A stretch of 64,000 nucleotides of DNA from Mucor racemosus (taxonomy: Eukaryota > Mucoromycota > Mucoromycetes > Mucorales > Mucoraceae). The notes under the pieces were generated by a model that did not search any database, was not told the origin of the DNA, and was given only the letters and a program-made list of their open reading frames with translations. Below are positions 44,275 to 55,439 of this stretch, piece after piece (the first letter of the stretch is position 1; every line of letters starts with the position of its first letter). The stretch spans positions 124,001 through 188,000 of the forward strand of contig JAPEHQ010000009.1 of the NCBI GenBank assembly GCA_027405735.1. Reading direction: 5' to 3'. Made by a program: the position numbers and the translations under genes.

Positions 44275-45925
44275 ATGAGTGAACGTGAACATTTGTTGCC
44301 TCATAACGGCGAAGAAGAAGAGAATTTGACTTTTATGTCATCCTTCAAACACACATTTCTTTCTTCCAAGATAAATTGGCTTCTTGTATTTGTACCCATT
44401 GCTATCATCTTTTCTGGTGCTTCTGATACTGTTGTATTTTCGTTGAATTTTATTGCCATCATCCCACTTGCTAAGCTTCTTGGTTTTGGTAAGAAATAAT
44501 GTGTTTGTGTTAATAAGTGCCATCAGAAACTAAATATACATGTATTATATAGCTACCGAGGAAATTGCTCTTAGATCTGGTTCTGTTATTGGTTCTGTAA
44601 GTAATAAGTATTTAATCAATAAGGGTATTTTATTGACACGTTGAAAAAAAAAAAAAAACCAGCTTTTAAATGCAACATTTGGTAATGCTGTTGAGCTTAT
44701 TCTCGGTATGATTGCCTTGAAAGAAGGATTAGTTCGTGTTGTTCAAGGTAAAAAAAAAAAAAAAAAAAAAAACAAGTGGATGGAGGTATTATTTAATATA
44801 GAAATTCATCATTCATTTTATTACTGCTTAGCTTCTATTTTGGGTTCTATTTTGTCAAACATTCTTCTCGTAAATGTGTAACACTGTACAGATTTCTTAG
44901 CTTTCAAAAATATATAACGTTTTTATATAATAGGTTCTTGGCTGTTGTTTCTTGTTGGGTGGCATCGGTCGTTCTGAACAATCTTTCAATGCTACTGGTA
45001 ATTTGTTTATTTCATATTCTTGTGTAATAGTAACTAAATTACATCATTCTATCAGCTGCACAGACTTCTACTTCTCTTTTAGGTCTTACTGCTCTTTCTT
45101 TATTGATTCCTGCTGCTTTTAGTGCAACTGCTGCTCATACTACTGAAGTTGATACTGGTATTATTAACCTTAGTCATGGCACCGCAATTATTCTCTTGAT
45201 TGTCTACGTTTTGTATTTGGTTTTCCAACTCAAGACACATTCAGAATTGTTTGAAGATGAAGTTGATGAGGAAGAAAAGCCTCATACCACTCTCATTTTC
45301 TCTATTGTTTCGTAAGTATATAAATATATATTCGTGATACATTTTAACCATTTTTTTTTTTTTTTTTTTTAGTTTATTAGTTATTGCTGGTTTTATCGCT
45401 ATTCATGCTGAGAACCTTGTGGGCGCGTAAGTTAATTTAAATTAATGTTACACCTATGCATGCTCATTCCTTTATTCCCTATATAGTATTGAAGGCGTAG
45501 TTGAGGCTTGGGGCTTGAATGAAACTTTTGTTGGTCTCATTATTTTGCCTATTGTTGGAAAGTAAGTCTAGGTTAAATTGTCATGCTACCAAATATATTA
45601 ACAGCTATACACTAGTGCTGCTGAACATGTCAGTTCTATTACTTTTGCCATGAAGAATAAGATGAACTTGTGTATTGGTATTGCTGTTTCTTCTTCTCTT
45701 CAAATCGGTCTTTTGGTTTCCCCTGTTCTTGTTTTGACTGGTTGGGCTATTGACGTTCCTATGACATTCTTTTTCGAAATCTTTGAAACTGTCGTCTTGT
45801 TCTCTAGTGTTTTAGTTGTTAATTATCTCATTGCTGATGGTAAATCTAACTGGCTTGAAGGTGCTTTACTTTTAGCTTGTTATGCCATTGTTGCATTGGC
45901 ATTTTTCTATCACCCCATTGTTTAA
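44275..45925 (+). CDS. VCX1: vacuolar-type Ca2+/H+ antiporter (CaCA family)
   Basis: Nine exons: 44275-44488, 44553-44596, 44663-44747, 44832-44869, 44934-44997, 45056-45311, 45373-45426, 45487-45561, 45616-45925; 379 aa in frame. Many hydrophobic spans. The two signature alpha repeats are present: [17 protein letters not shown] in the first half, and [20 protein letters not shown] with [12 protein letters not shown] in the second. The second motif requires the acceptor at 45615, not the nearer one at 45604. An acidic loop (EDEVDEEEK) separates the halves, as usual. VCX1-type proteins load Ca2+ into the vacuole using the proton gradient. Length fits yeast Vcx1 (411 aa). The exact orthologue among paralogues is not certain. 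Confidence 0.9.
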
Positions 45926-47744
45926 AGAAAAATATTTTTCTCAATAAAAACAGCTTTGATCTGAGACATTTCATTGTAAATCTTCAGGCACAATTTCAAC
46001 ATTTCTAAAGAGGCGAAAAATATTTACGCAATTTTGGTGGGTTTGAGTATAACAATGATTATTTGCACATCTCAATAGTTTACGTTGAATTCAAAAAATC
46101 CCTTTCAGTGCCATCTATAAAGGAGATGCCAACTATTTACCCGAATATCATTATGTGCCACAAAAATAGGGGTTGTAAATTATTTCGAACAATCTATCAA
46201 TACTATTGATTACTTATTGATCAAACGATAAAATGAGGCATACATACATGTATGTATACATACATATATATGTATTATACGATATTCACTCTAAATTCTG
46301 CATAAATCATTTGAAAATATTTGAAAGTGTAAAATCTGAAGCTCAGATATGGTCAGGTCTATTTCTTAAATCACATCCCTTTTTTCAATGTCCTTGAGGA
46401 TGATGAAAAATATGAGGAAAATCCACATCTCAACAGGAATGGCTAACCAGCTGACACTTTTTTGCTATACATTTCTTAGCTAATAGGCAGTTTATTCTGA
46501 ACTTGTCGCTTGTTTTTTTAAGCATGAAAACATTCGATAAATATCACTGATTTGCATCGGCAAGAATATTTCTCTCATTCCTATCTTTTTATCATATAGG
46601 TTTATCCATTTGTAACAGCGTACTGCAGCTTTTGTAACTAACCTTTCCGAGAAATACAATCTTGTGAATGCATCCGGCCGTACATAATTTTGTTATTATA
46701 TTCATCGCCTGAATCAATACCAAATCATCCTCTGTTCATGGTCTTTTTTTTTCGAGATAATAATGCTGGCTACTTGATGCTGCCGATTTTTTTCATAGCT
46801 TTAGCCTTGATGCTCATTACGGTTTCCATAATTATTATGTTGTTATGTATAAGCTGCATACGAATTTCCTCCACATAAATATATTGTAGCTGCTTGGTGG
46901 GCATTCATTGCATTCACATTAGGTCCAAAAGGCGATTTAAGCAAGTCCAAGCACAATACTAGTGCCATCCGTAATGGTTTTCTTTGGATGTTTTCTTTAC
47001 CGTAATGGCAGGTTGAATTAATCCCTACGGTGCGGGATAACTTTATTTTAATCGTTATGTTACATTATTTAGTTGGCGAACACCTATATTGCACATGTCT
47101 TTAATTATAATTTAGATATTTCAGAAGCAATAAAATCTTATTAAAAGTATATCGTAGCATCTAAAGGTTTTATATAAAAATACTAGTAGATATCATTATA
47201 AAAAACATAGATAATGAGATTAAACCTGGACCATGAGAGCCAGAGAACGAAGCTGTTATTATGGTACTGAAAGAACCTGTATCAAATGACGTTTTCAGAT
47301 TTTAAAATAAGGTATACGTACAGTAGATGACGAAGGATTAGCTTCCACTTTTGCGTATCACACAGCTTGCTAACTAAGGCACATTTAACTTTTGTTCAAT
47401 GATATGCAAGTAAATGTCATTTTTGGATAGTGTGATACAATTCCACAAGAATTAAATAATAAAGAGAAGAGAGAGAGAAATCTTATTATTACTGAACATA
47501 TATACTGTATCAATACGACATGGCTTTTCCTGTCTTTTTAAACCGCTCTACTCAAAGCACTTTGAATACAAATCAAAACTGACCTAAATAGACGTAGAGC
47601 TACTTTATGAATGATGCATTCTTTGAATGAATATAACGTATTAAATTAGCATACTCTTATTTATTGTTTATAGAACAAAGATAAATCGTATGGCTTTGCA
47701 ATGAGTTGCTGCAACTGTATTTAGCGCTCGAAACCTTGAGTAAG
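45926..47744. other. intergenic region, no recognised gene
   Basis: Starts with a probable 3' end signal (AATAAAAAC, near 45943). The rest is AT-rich with a TATG/TACA-rich stretch at 46238-46277. A 62-codon hydrophobic frame at 46690-46878 has no support. Confidence 0.4.
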
Positions 47745-48965
47745 ATCATTTTCAAAATCTGAACGTGCACGTTTTCTACAGCTAACCTCATAACAAACAA
47801 CTTTCAGAATATACCTTAGACACTGGTATATAATGCGGTAAATAGATATGAATTATTCGCATCATGTTAAATGTTCCTAAACTTATTTTATATTTCACAA
47901 AAGACTCAAAAACAGGTAAAATGCATTACTTTTTTCTTAAAAATGAGGTCTCACTTTTCATTCCTGCTCTACTTTTTTTTTCGCTAAACAACACCAGGAA
48001 AAACTCATATGCCAATGTGCGTGAGATGTTCAACTTTAATCCAAAAATGTGTATCCGAAAACATCTTGTTTTTTTGCAGTTGATATTAATTTTTCGGTGC
48101 TAATATTTCAGATTTTTACGCATATTTTACTGCTAAAAATTGAAACCTTTGAAACTTCATATCTCTACAAAACATTAAGCTATACTAACACTTTCTAATA
48201 ATGTAACTTACTTGCTTTGAAGTGCTTTATAACATACGTAAGTATAAAAAAATATAATTATCTTTTTTTTTATTCCATTTTTTTTTGACATTTTTGTAAT
48301 AGATTTTAAAATATTCGTTAAATTGAGCAGCATTTTTTTTTTTTTTTTACATTCATGTCATCAATTTCGTTGGGCTCTCTCGGGCCCAATTAGTTTTTTT
48401 TAAAAATATTGATTTTTCGTGGAGATATCCACAAAAATGTGTACACAGAAATATTTGCAATTCGAACATCAATTTTTCCCCTGCATACCCTCATCCCAAA
48501 TTCTGAATTTCAAAAAAAAATTGCATAAATTCTTGATTTCTCCACCAAAAATTTAGCTAGAAGGTTTAGCAAAGGCTATATCAATAGGTAATTTTGCTGC
48601 GCATCATTTCAATTACTTACATTTGAAGCACTTTTATAAAAAGTGCTGCGTAGCTTCAAAAAACCTCCAAAATTTCAATTGCATTTTACGCAAAATTTAA
48701 TGTAAAACATTTGTATAAATTTTATTTATATAGATGCAGAATCCAAAACTGTACAAAATTCATTTAATACTCTACTTCAACTTACTTTGCAGTTCATGAG
48801 CTATTAAATTATTTTATTTTTTTGAATCATTTTCTGATCGCTTTCACACATCAGTTTTGAAACTCAGTTAACATAGGTTTAAGCTGTAATGTAAACTACT
48901 ATTTTATTGATTATCTCGAAGAAAGAAAAATCAAAATTTTTTACTGATATAAAAAATGCAGAGTA
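47745..48965 (+). repeat. dispersed repeat R2, copy 3
   Basis: Matches 26449-27620 throughout, ending AAAAAATGCAGAGTA where LTR-A begins at 48966. It has long T runs (48332-48347) and no ORF shared with the other copies. Confidence 0.65.
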
Positions 48966-49131
48966 TGTTGTATGCCACCAAGTATCCAAGTATCATACGT
49001 TCTCACCTTTTACAGTATCAGTATATCTTACAATCTATTGACTACGATATGTATTGAAGTGCAAATTTTTAATATCGGATATAAGAAACTCCTAGCGTAC
49101 TAAGTTTAATTCAGCAATTACCAAGGACATT

Positions 49132-49526
49132 TGTGTTGCATCCACAGATCTGGGTGCATTCCTTGGTTAAGATTACGACACAGTTTGATATGTTAAGTTC
49201 TACATTGCTGTGTATTATGTTATGAAGCTCCGTATGTGCAGGAATATGGAACTAGTGTGTGTCACCTAGACTTGATTGGATATATGTATATATATAAATA
49301 GACTCATTTAAACAGGTCATATAATTAGAGAATGTGAATATAAAAGAAGATGGTTCGATCTTATAATAAAGTTCTTTAGTTTTAGTGTGCTCTTTCATTT
49401 TATAACAGTTTTTCTTTATTTTTATTAAATGATTTAGTACATATTTTAGCTTTGAGATTGATATAATTTCCTGGCGTAACAATTTGGACCTCAATTATGA
49501 GATTGATATAATCTCCTGGCGTAACA
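49132..49526 (+). repeat. nested solo LTR-like insertion (LTR-B)
   Basis: About 395 bp beginning TGTGTTGCATCC and ending GGCGTAACA (TG...CA). ATTT occurs at both borders. It has a TATATATATAAATAG box near 49290 and AATAAAG near 49364, in the order expected of an LTR. No second copy is in the window, so the family is defined only by structure. Confidence 0.5.
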
Positions 49527-49543
49527 ATTTGGACCTCAATTAT
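49454..49543 (+). repeat. tandem duplication, 2 x 45 bp
   Basis: The 45-bp unit starting GAGATTGATATAAT and ending CCTCAATTAT is present twice (49454-49498 and 49499-49543) with one mismatch. It spans the LTR-B / LTR-A junction, so it arose after LTR-B inserted. Confidence 0.85.
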
Positions 49544-49739
49544 GACACCATATTATTTCATCCCAGCGGTTAATCCATCAAATAGCTATCAAATGAACAT
49601 CCAAGCACATTTAGCGCATCATTGAAACAAGGCAACTCACAAGCTCTGCAAGAACAGTTAAATTATGATTGATTCATTTCAATCCATAATAGATTACTAT
49701 CAAACAGATCTAATGGTTCAATAGTAAATTTGGCTGCCC

Positions 49740-50290
49740 AAACCCGGCTTGACATCAACAATGCTAATATTCACACCTACTGAGGTCAATACATTTACCA
49801 GTTCTGGCCAAATATGGATCCAAATGAGCCCCCGTTGCAATTATAGATACTTTTAGTGTTGATCTATATACAAAATTGAAAAGATTTAGCCTCTTCCTCA
49901 AGTTGCTGTAAAAATGGGCAAATGAAATGCGTACGTGTTTAAACTATTCTGTTTGAATTGTTTCAGATATTCTTTAAAAATTTCTATGGAATAAAATAAT
50001 GATGCGAAATTGAAGGTTAAAGTTGCACTTAATGCGCAATGTATTTATAACTAACATATTCTAATTTCATTAACTAATAGATGTTTTTGAAAATTTTTCG
50101 CACACGTTTCTTTTTTTTTAAAAAAGAAGCTCTCTTCTTCTGTTTGAAAGAACGTAGTAGCTGGAAAAATATTTGCAATCAATGAATATTGACTTAACTG
50201 GGCTGAAAACTCCAAAATATGTACTTCAGCTGTAACAGCATCCAACGCTATAATTGTAGCATCTCTTTGATTTACTGGTTAAATATAGGA
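49740..50290 (-). pseudogene. unidentified decayed gene
   Basis: On minus, blocks of protein-like sequence are separated by frameshifts: PVNQRDATIIALDAVTAEV with HILEFSAQLSQYSLIANIFP (near 50280-50150), QLEEEAKSF (near 49900), then SIIATGAHLD and WPELVNVLTSVGVNISIVD (near 49860-49740). Composition differs from random AT-rich sequence. I cannot name a family. It may be one old gene with lost frame or introns I failed to place. It abuts the truncated LTR-A. Confidence 0.35.
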
Positions 50291-50760
50291 ATCAAGCGCG
50301 CACTTTTCTAGATGGGGTTTGTGGCTCTGTTGACTGTAGACGATTTGAAATAGCGCTAAATCAGCCAAAATCAACATATATGGCAATGGAGACTAACAAA
50401 ATTAATAAACAAATGCCCTATTTATGCATAATTAAAGTTTTAATATAAAGTATTTTACATTCATTTTTCAAAAAAAAGGGGGTTCCAAATGATGGCTTAA
50501 ATAACTGCAAGTAAACAAGTATTAAAATCTTTATAAACTATAAGTTACAGCTATACAATGCTGAAAGTACCGGATCCGTGGGACAAGTCAATACGATGGT
50601 GGGGGATCACATGGGAATACTGGTTGCTATAGTTTTTGCATTTTTTTTAGCATCAAGTTTGTAATTGCCAAAGAGAATATGAAAGAAATATAAACCGAAT
50701 AAAAAATTCCATAGAACTATATAGAACCTAGTTATATTATTATATCAAATAAATGCAAAT
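50291..50760. other. intergenic region downstream of the F-box gene
   Basis: AT-rich with no recognised gene. It contains the 3' flank of the minus-strand F-box gene. Confidence 0.4.
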
Positions 50761-51744
50761 TTATTTATAAGAAATAGAATTTAGTTTGTAAACGAGAAGA
50801 TTATCAAAATCCAACATTTCATGATCTTTAATAGCATGAATGTTTTTTGTGATTAAATGTAGTTGATTGCTACTGCTATTAACGCTATTGTCACTGGTGG
50901 AATTGTCTAAAATGGGCATTGGTGCGCTTATTTCGTCATTGTTTTGATGAATTCCCTTATATTGGGCTATTTCAATAGAATCAGGAACAAGACCTAGAAA
51001 TCGAAGATTCGAACACAATTGAAATAATCTTGTGATATGATGACTTGACCAAGTTCTTTTTGTAGCGATTACAAGTGATTTAAGCGAAGGTATAGGTTGA
51101 TGATGATAATGCTGCTGCATAGATGCTGCTGCTTCTTTCTCTTGATGATCAACCATTTGAAGCAAACATTCAGCCTGTAAATAAATTTGGCAGCTTACAA
51201 CTATAATTTCTTCTAAATGGGGACATTGATTTATGAGTTTTCCAAAGCTAGTTGCATCTAACGATGTATAGTTTGATTTTCGCTGTCCTATCAGTCTCAA
51301 ACGACGTAGATTTAAAGTTCCCTTTTGAGTAATCTGATGATGATGAGCTGTTGTTATTATTCTAAAAGCATGATCAGAAAGCGTAGACCATCCTGAAATA
51401 GTCAATTCTTGTAAGTTAAAGCAATTTAGTAAAATATATTGAATAATGTTGTCACGAACGCCCCAGATCTGAATTGTTTGTATATGCAAAAGATGAAGTT
51501 GCAAAACAGCTTTAAGATCTGCGAAGCTCCATAATGGCAAATTATCAATATTAGATGATGATCTTGCTGGTTTTAATTGAATATCTTTCCATAGTACTGG
51601 ATGGTCGCTGAATGTGCGAAATTTTTTACTGACACATCTTGTTATTGAGAGATCAATGGGATCTAACGCTTGCATTATTTTCCAAATAATCTCGGCTGGA
51701 AGTAAGTCGAATAAATTGGCGCTTGTTGAGAGAAAAGTAGGCAT
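50761..51744 (-). CDS. F-box protein with degenerate leucine-rich repeats
   Basis: 327 aa, no intron. Residues about 11-55 form an F-box (LLPAEIIWKIMQALDPIDL, then CVSKKFRTFSDHPVLWKDI). Further on, LRR-like repeats follow the pattern LQELTISGWSTLSD, LRRLRLIG, CPHLEEIIVVSCQ and LKSLVIATKRTW. The F-box binds Skp1 and the repeats usually recruit substrates to an SCF ubiquitin ligase. Histidine- and asparagine-rich insertions occur in the second half. The start at 51744 is the first ATG of the frame and leaves a short head before the F-box, as usual. Substrate unknown. Confidence 0.85.
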   Translation of the reverse strand: MPTFLSTSANLFDLLPAEIIWKIMQALDPIDLSITRCVSKKFRTFSDHPVLWKDIQLKPARSSSNIDNLPLWSFADLKAVLQLHLLHIQTIQIWGVRDNIIQYILLNCFNLQELTISGWSTLSDHAFRIITTAHHHQITQKGTLNLRRLRLIGQRKSNYTSLDATSFGKLINQCPHLEEIIVVSCQIYLQAECLLQMVDHQEKEAAASMQQHYHHQPIPSLKSLVIATKRTWSSHHITRLFQLCSNLRFLGLVPDSIEIAQYKGIHQNNDEISAPMPILDNSTSDNSVNSSSNQLHLITKNIHAIKDHEMLDFDNLLVYKLNSISYK

Positions 51745-52392
51745 AGTTACTTAGTAAAAATGTGGTTCATGTTGATTTGTAGTGTCTGTATTTATATAGA
51801 AAATTTGGTCGACGGTCACCGAGAGTGTGTTTTGCCAAGAAAGATGTAGTTTAATATGACAGTTGAAGAGCATACAATAAAGAAAAAAATGATTCTCCCT
51901 TATATCCATTACGACGTATTGAGATATATTTGGTAACTTTTTTAATTTAATAGAATGATCAATTAGATCCAATCAAGATCCAAAGGTAGTTGGTTTAAAC
52001 AGGTCTGATGTTTTATCTACATTAACCTGGGAGTTTGATCTGTCTCCATACAACACCATAGCAACAAAATTTGCGGCAAATAAAATATTTACTTAATTTG
52101 GAAATACACCTTTTATGGACGTATATTCGATATGCAGATACCGAGCATCCATAACGAAAAACTAACTGATAATGGTAAATTATTCTTTTTTTCTGTCCGA
52201 AAAATACTACATAGGTTTGACTCATAAAGGAGTTCAAAATACCAACCAAATTAGTGAGTATTTGCCTGAAAAACAGTGCTCCAGGCCGTCACATGCTTAT
52301 AAATGGACATGGATATCTGTTTTCCCGCAAGATTTTTATATTAGACCTTCCTTTATTTCTATAATACTTTATCGATTTGATTTGCAATTACA
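51745..52392. other. shared upstream region of the divergent F-box and MFS genes
   Basis: About 650 bp between two divergent starts (51744 minus, 52393 plus). It must hold both promoters. The frames at 51751-51972 and 52172-52450 lack domain or splice support. Confidence 0.45.
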
Positions 52393-54334
52393 ATGGCTGA
52401 AAAGAAGCCTGTATTTGTGCGATTTAGATCTTCCAATCTATATGTACTAGTGACAGTATCTCTATCATTATTTACTGATGTAAGTGTAGAAAAAAAAAAA
52501 AAAAAGAAAAAGAAATCAGGTCAATTTAATCGTTATCTCTATTAGATGATGGTTTATAGTATCATTGTACCTATTAGTATGTGCCCCAAGAAAATAACAT
52601 TTATGCATATGCGGATCTGCAATGCTTATTGACACATTTTTTCTTGTAGTGCCTTTTGTCATTGATGCCTTGCAAAATGGCAAATCTCCTGATTCTGGGC
52701 CAGATCCATACCATTCAGAAGTATCTAATGGTGCTGCTGTTTCTCAAGACACAGGTGTTTTGCTGGCATTATTTGCTGTAGGTCTTTTAGTTGGTTCTCC
52801 CATCCTAGGCTATTTGGGTAAATGTCATATTGTTATGCAGTAAATCAGTTGCTTAATTGTTTGTTGTTTCTGTAAAATATAGCGGATCGAATGAAACACC
52901 GCCAATGGCCAATGGTAGCTGGTATCGCTGGTTTACTAGGAGCAACACTGTTATTTTTATTTGCTAATGCTTATTGGGAATTATTGTTGGCTAGATTCTT
53001 ACAAGGCTTTTCAGATGCCTGTGTTTGGACACTTGGTATGTGTCTCATTGCTGATACGTTTGCATTAGAAGAACTCGGTACACAGGTAAAACTATTTTTC
53101 GTTGTAATTTGGTTATACTAAACATTTGCAGATGGGTAGAGTTTTATTATTCCATTCAGTTGGTCTTGTCTGTGGTAGTCCTATTGGTGGTATGTTTAAA
53201 GAAAAATAAAAATTGATTACATGATTCTCACATTATTCATTAGGTGGTACGTTATAAACTTGAATCAAGGAAATGCTCCAGAAGAATTACTAACATTTGT
53301 GTTCCAATATAGCACTTTATCAATCAGCTGGTTATAAAGCACCTTTTATTTTGTGTATTTGTTTAGCAGGTATCGATTTTATCCTTAGAGTTTTTTTGGT
53401 AGAACGTAGAAATCGACCTGCTGAATGGTTTTTGAAAGAACCCATTGTAAATGCTCCTACTATTGTTCCATCTACACTTGTAAATCCAATACCTGAAGAC
53501 GATGGGAGCAGTAGCATAAAAAAGAAGAACAAGCATAATGTCACAGTTCTTCAACTTTTACGCCAACATCGATTGATTGCTAGTTTATTGCTAGCATTTG
53601 CTAATGGTTGTGTATATAATGTATTTGAGCCTACTTTAACTGTTCGTTTATCCACCGAATGGGGCTACAACTCTAGTCAGATTGGTTTAGTATTTTTGGC
53701 TCAAGTTATTCCAACATTTATTGCAACACCATTAGCGGGTATTATCAGCGATAAATATGGACCCAAAATTGTATGTTTTACTACATTAGTTGTCTGCTCA
53801 ATCACTATGTTTCTCATTGGTATTCCAAGCAATTCAACTGCTGGTGGTATTGTACCTTTGATTGTCATTTTTGCAATTCAAGGCTTTACAGCATTTGCAT
53901 TTATTACCCCTGTTTTACCTGAATTAGCCTATGTTGTTCAGGATCTTAATCCTGATGATGGCGATTCAGGGCAAGGTATGAGTTATGCTTTGTTTAACAT
54001 TGCCTTTGGCTTAGGTGGCCTCGTTGGTCCTTTATTAGGCGGGTTTTTGTACGGTAGCATTGGGTTTTTCAACATGTGTGTTGTCATGGGTGCTTTCCTT
54101 GCAGCTTGTTGTCCTTATGTATACTTTTTCACCGGTGAACCTGGTAAATTCATTAGTCGCCCTCAAGATAGAAAGAATACACCAACAGCAGCTATGGTTG
54201 AAGTCGAGGAGGAAGTAGCAGCCGAAAATCGACTGGGAGCAACATTTAGGGCAGCAGATACTAATGACGATATTCAAGGAATTGAGACCAACATACCTAC
54301 TACAAAAGAAAAAGACATCCGTTTTGTTGATTAG
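52393..54334 (+). CDS. major facilitator superfamily transporter (DHA1 / vesicular amine transporter-like)
   Basis: Six exons: 52393-52479, 52546-52576, 52650-52817, 52883-53085, 53132-53189, 53313-54334; 522 aa in frame. About twelve hydrophobic spans. The first includes MMVYSIIVPIMPFVID. The loop 2-3 MFS motif is GSPILGYLADRMKHRQWPM, and loop 4-5 has LQGFSDACVWTLG. A long soluble loop (about 60 residues, with Lys-rich SSSIKKKNKH) divides the halves, and the acidic C-terminus is cytosolic. The pattern resembles fungal SLC18-like drug:H+ antiporters. Substrate cannot be told. The last intron uses the acceptor at 53312; a nearer AG gives a stop. Confidence 0.85.
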
Positions 54335-54577
54335 ACATTCTTATTTAATATAGACTTTCTTGCTTTTATAATTCCAATTTGTATATATCATAATAAAATT
54401 TACTATTAGTAATTACATTTTTGCACACACAAAGTTGATATTACTCATCGCTGCTTTGTTTGCGCAGTCATGAAACTATGATTTGTAAATTTCCCCATCC
54501 ACCAAGTATTTAATGGCAAATCTGATCAAAAAGGCCTCTTTTTTTATTTATTTGCTTAAAAGTTTATTCTTATAAAA
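54335..54577. other. short intergenic spacer, MFS to riboflavin synthase
   Basis: Holds the AATAAAAT 3' signal of the MFS gene near 54390 and the promoter of the next gene. Both genes run in the same direction, 243 bp apart. Confidence 0.5.
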
Positions 54578-55368
54578 ATGTTCACTGGTCTCGTTGAAAT
54601 TATGGGTACTGTCTCCAATATTCAGGAGCAAGATAATACTGAATCTGGTGGAAATGGCTGGACCATCACAGTTTCTAACGCTGCCGATATCTTAACTGAT
54701 TGTCATCTTGGAGATAGTATTGCCATTAATGGTAAAATGCAATATCCATAGTAATAAATTGATTTAACATGTATTAATAACCCAAATTTATTAGGTACCT
54801 GTTTGACAGCTACAGAATTTGATACCGATTCCTTCAAAGTTGGTGTTGCACCTGAGAGTTTAAGATGCACCAATTTAGGTAAAATTCTCTTTTATAAACA
54901 ATATAAAAGTATCTAATCAAAAGTATAGGTGATTTGAAGGTTGGGGATAAAGTTAATTTGGAACGTGCTATGGATTCAAACAAAAGATTCGGCGGCCATA
55001 TGGTTCAAGGTCATGTCGATAATACCGTTAAAATTGTAAACATTAAACCCGAGGGAAATTCCATTTGGTACACTTTCCAAATGGAAGAGGTTGATAAAGA
55101 TAAGATGAGATATGTTATTCCTAAAGGGTTCATTTGTTTGGATGGTACTTCCTTGACTGTTTGCGATGTGGATGATGATGAACGCACATTCTCGATTATG
55201 ATGATTGCTCATACTCAATCTCATGTTATTATGACTACAAAGAAGATTGGTGATCGTGTTAATGTTGAAGTTGATATGTTGGCCAAATATGCTCTCAAGA
55301 GTTTAGAGGACGCTATCAAAAATAATCAAGGAATTGAAGCTTTGGTGAAGCGAGTTTTGAAGGCATAA
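54578..55368 (+). CDS. RIB5: riboflavin synthase alpha chain
   Basis: Three exons: 54578-54731, 54795-54878, 54929-55368; 225 aa, typical length (yeast Rib5 is 238). It joins two 6,7-dimethyl-8-ribityllumazine molecules to give riboflavin and a pyrimidinedione, the last step of the pathway. It has the two tandem lumazine-binding repeats: the first starts MFTGLVEIMG and contains SIAINGTCLT; the second begins GGHMVQGHVD and contains CLDGTSLTVCDVD. The N-terminal MFTGLVE is diagnostic and fixes the start. Soluble, cytosolic, active as a trimer in known members. Nothing unusual. Confidence 0.95.
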
Positions 55369-55439
55369 ATGTGATTTTTGAGTATGAAATAAAAAGAAAA
55401 GAATTAATTTGTATAATATAATATAACGATAGTGCTTTT

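Larger units (their letters stand above)
48966..49725 (+). repeat. LTR-A copy, 3' truncated, with nested insertion
   Basis: Starts TGTTGTATGCC and follows LTR-A to about 49131. It is broken by another LTR-like element, then resumes at GGACCTCAATTATGAC and ends near 49725, about 180 bp short of the family end. It is more diverged than the copies at 3296 and 36211. Confidence 0.7.
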
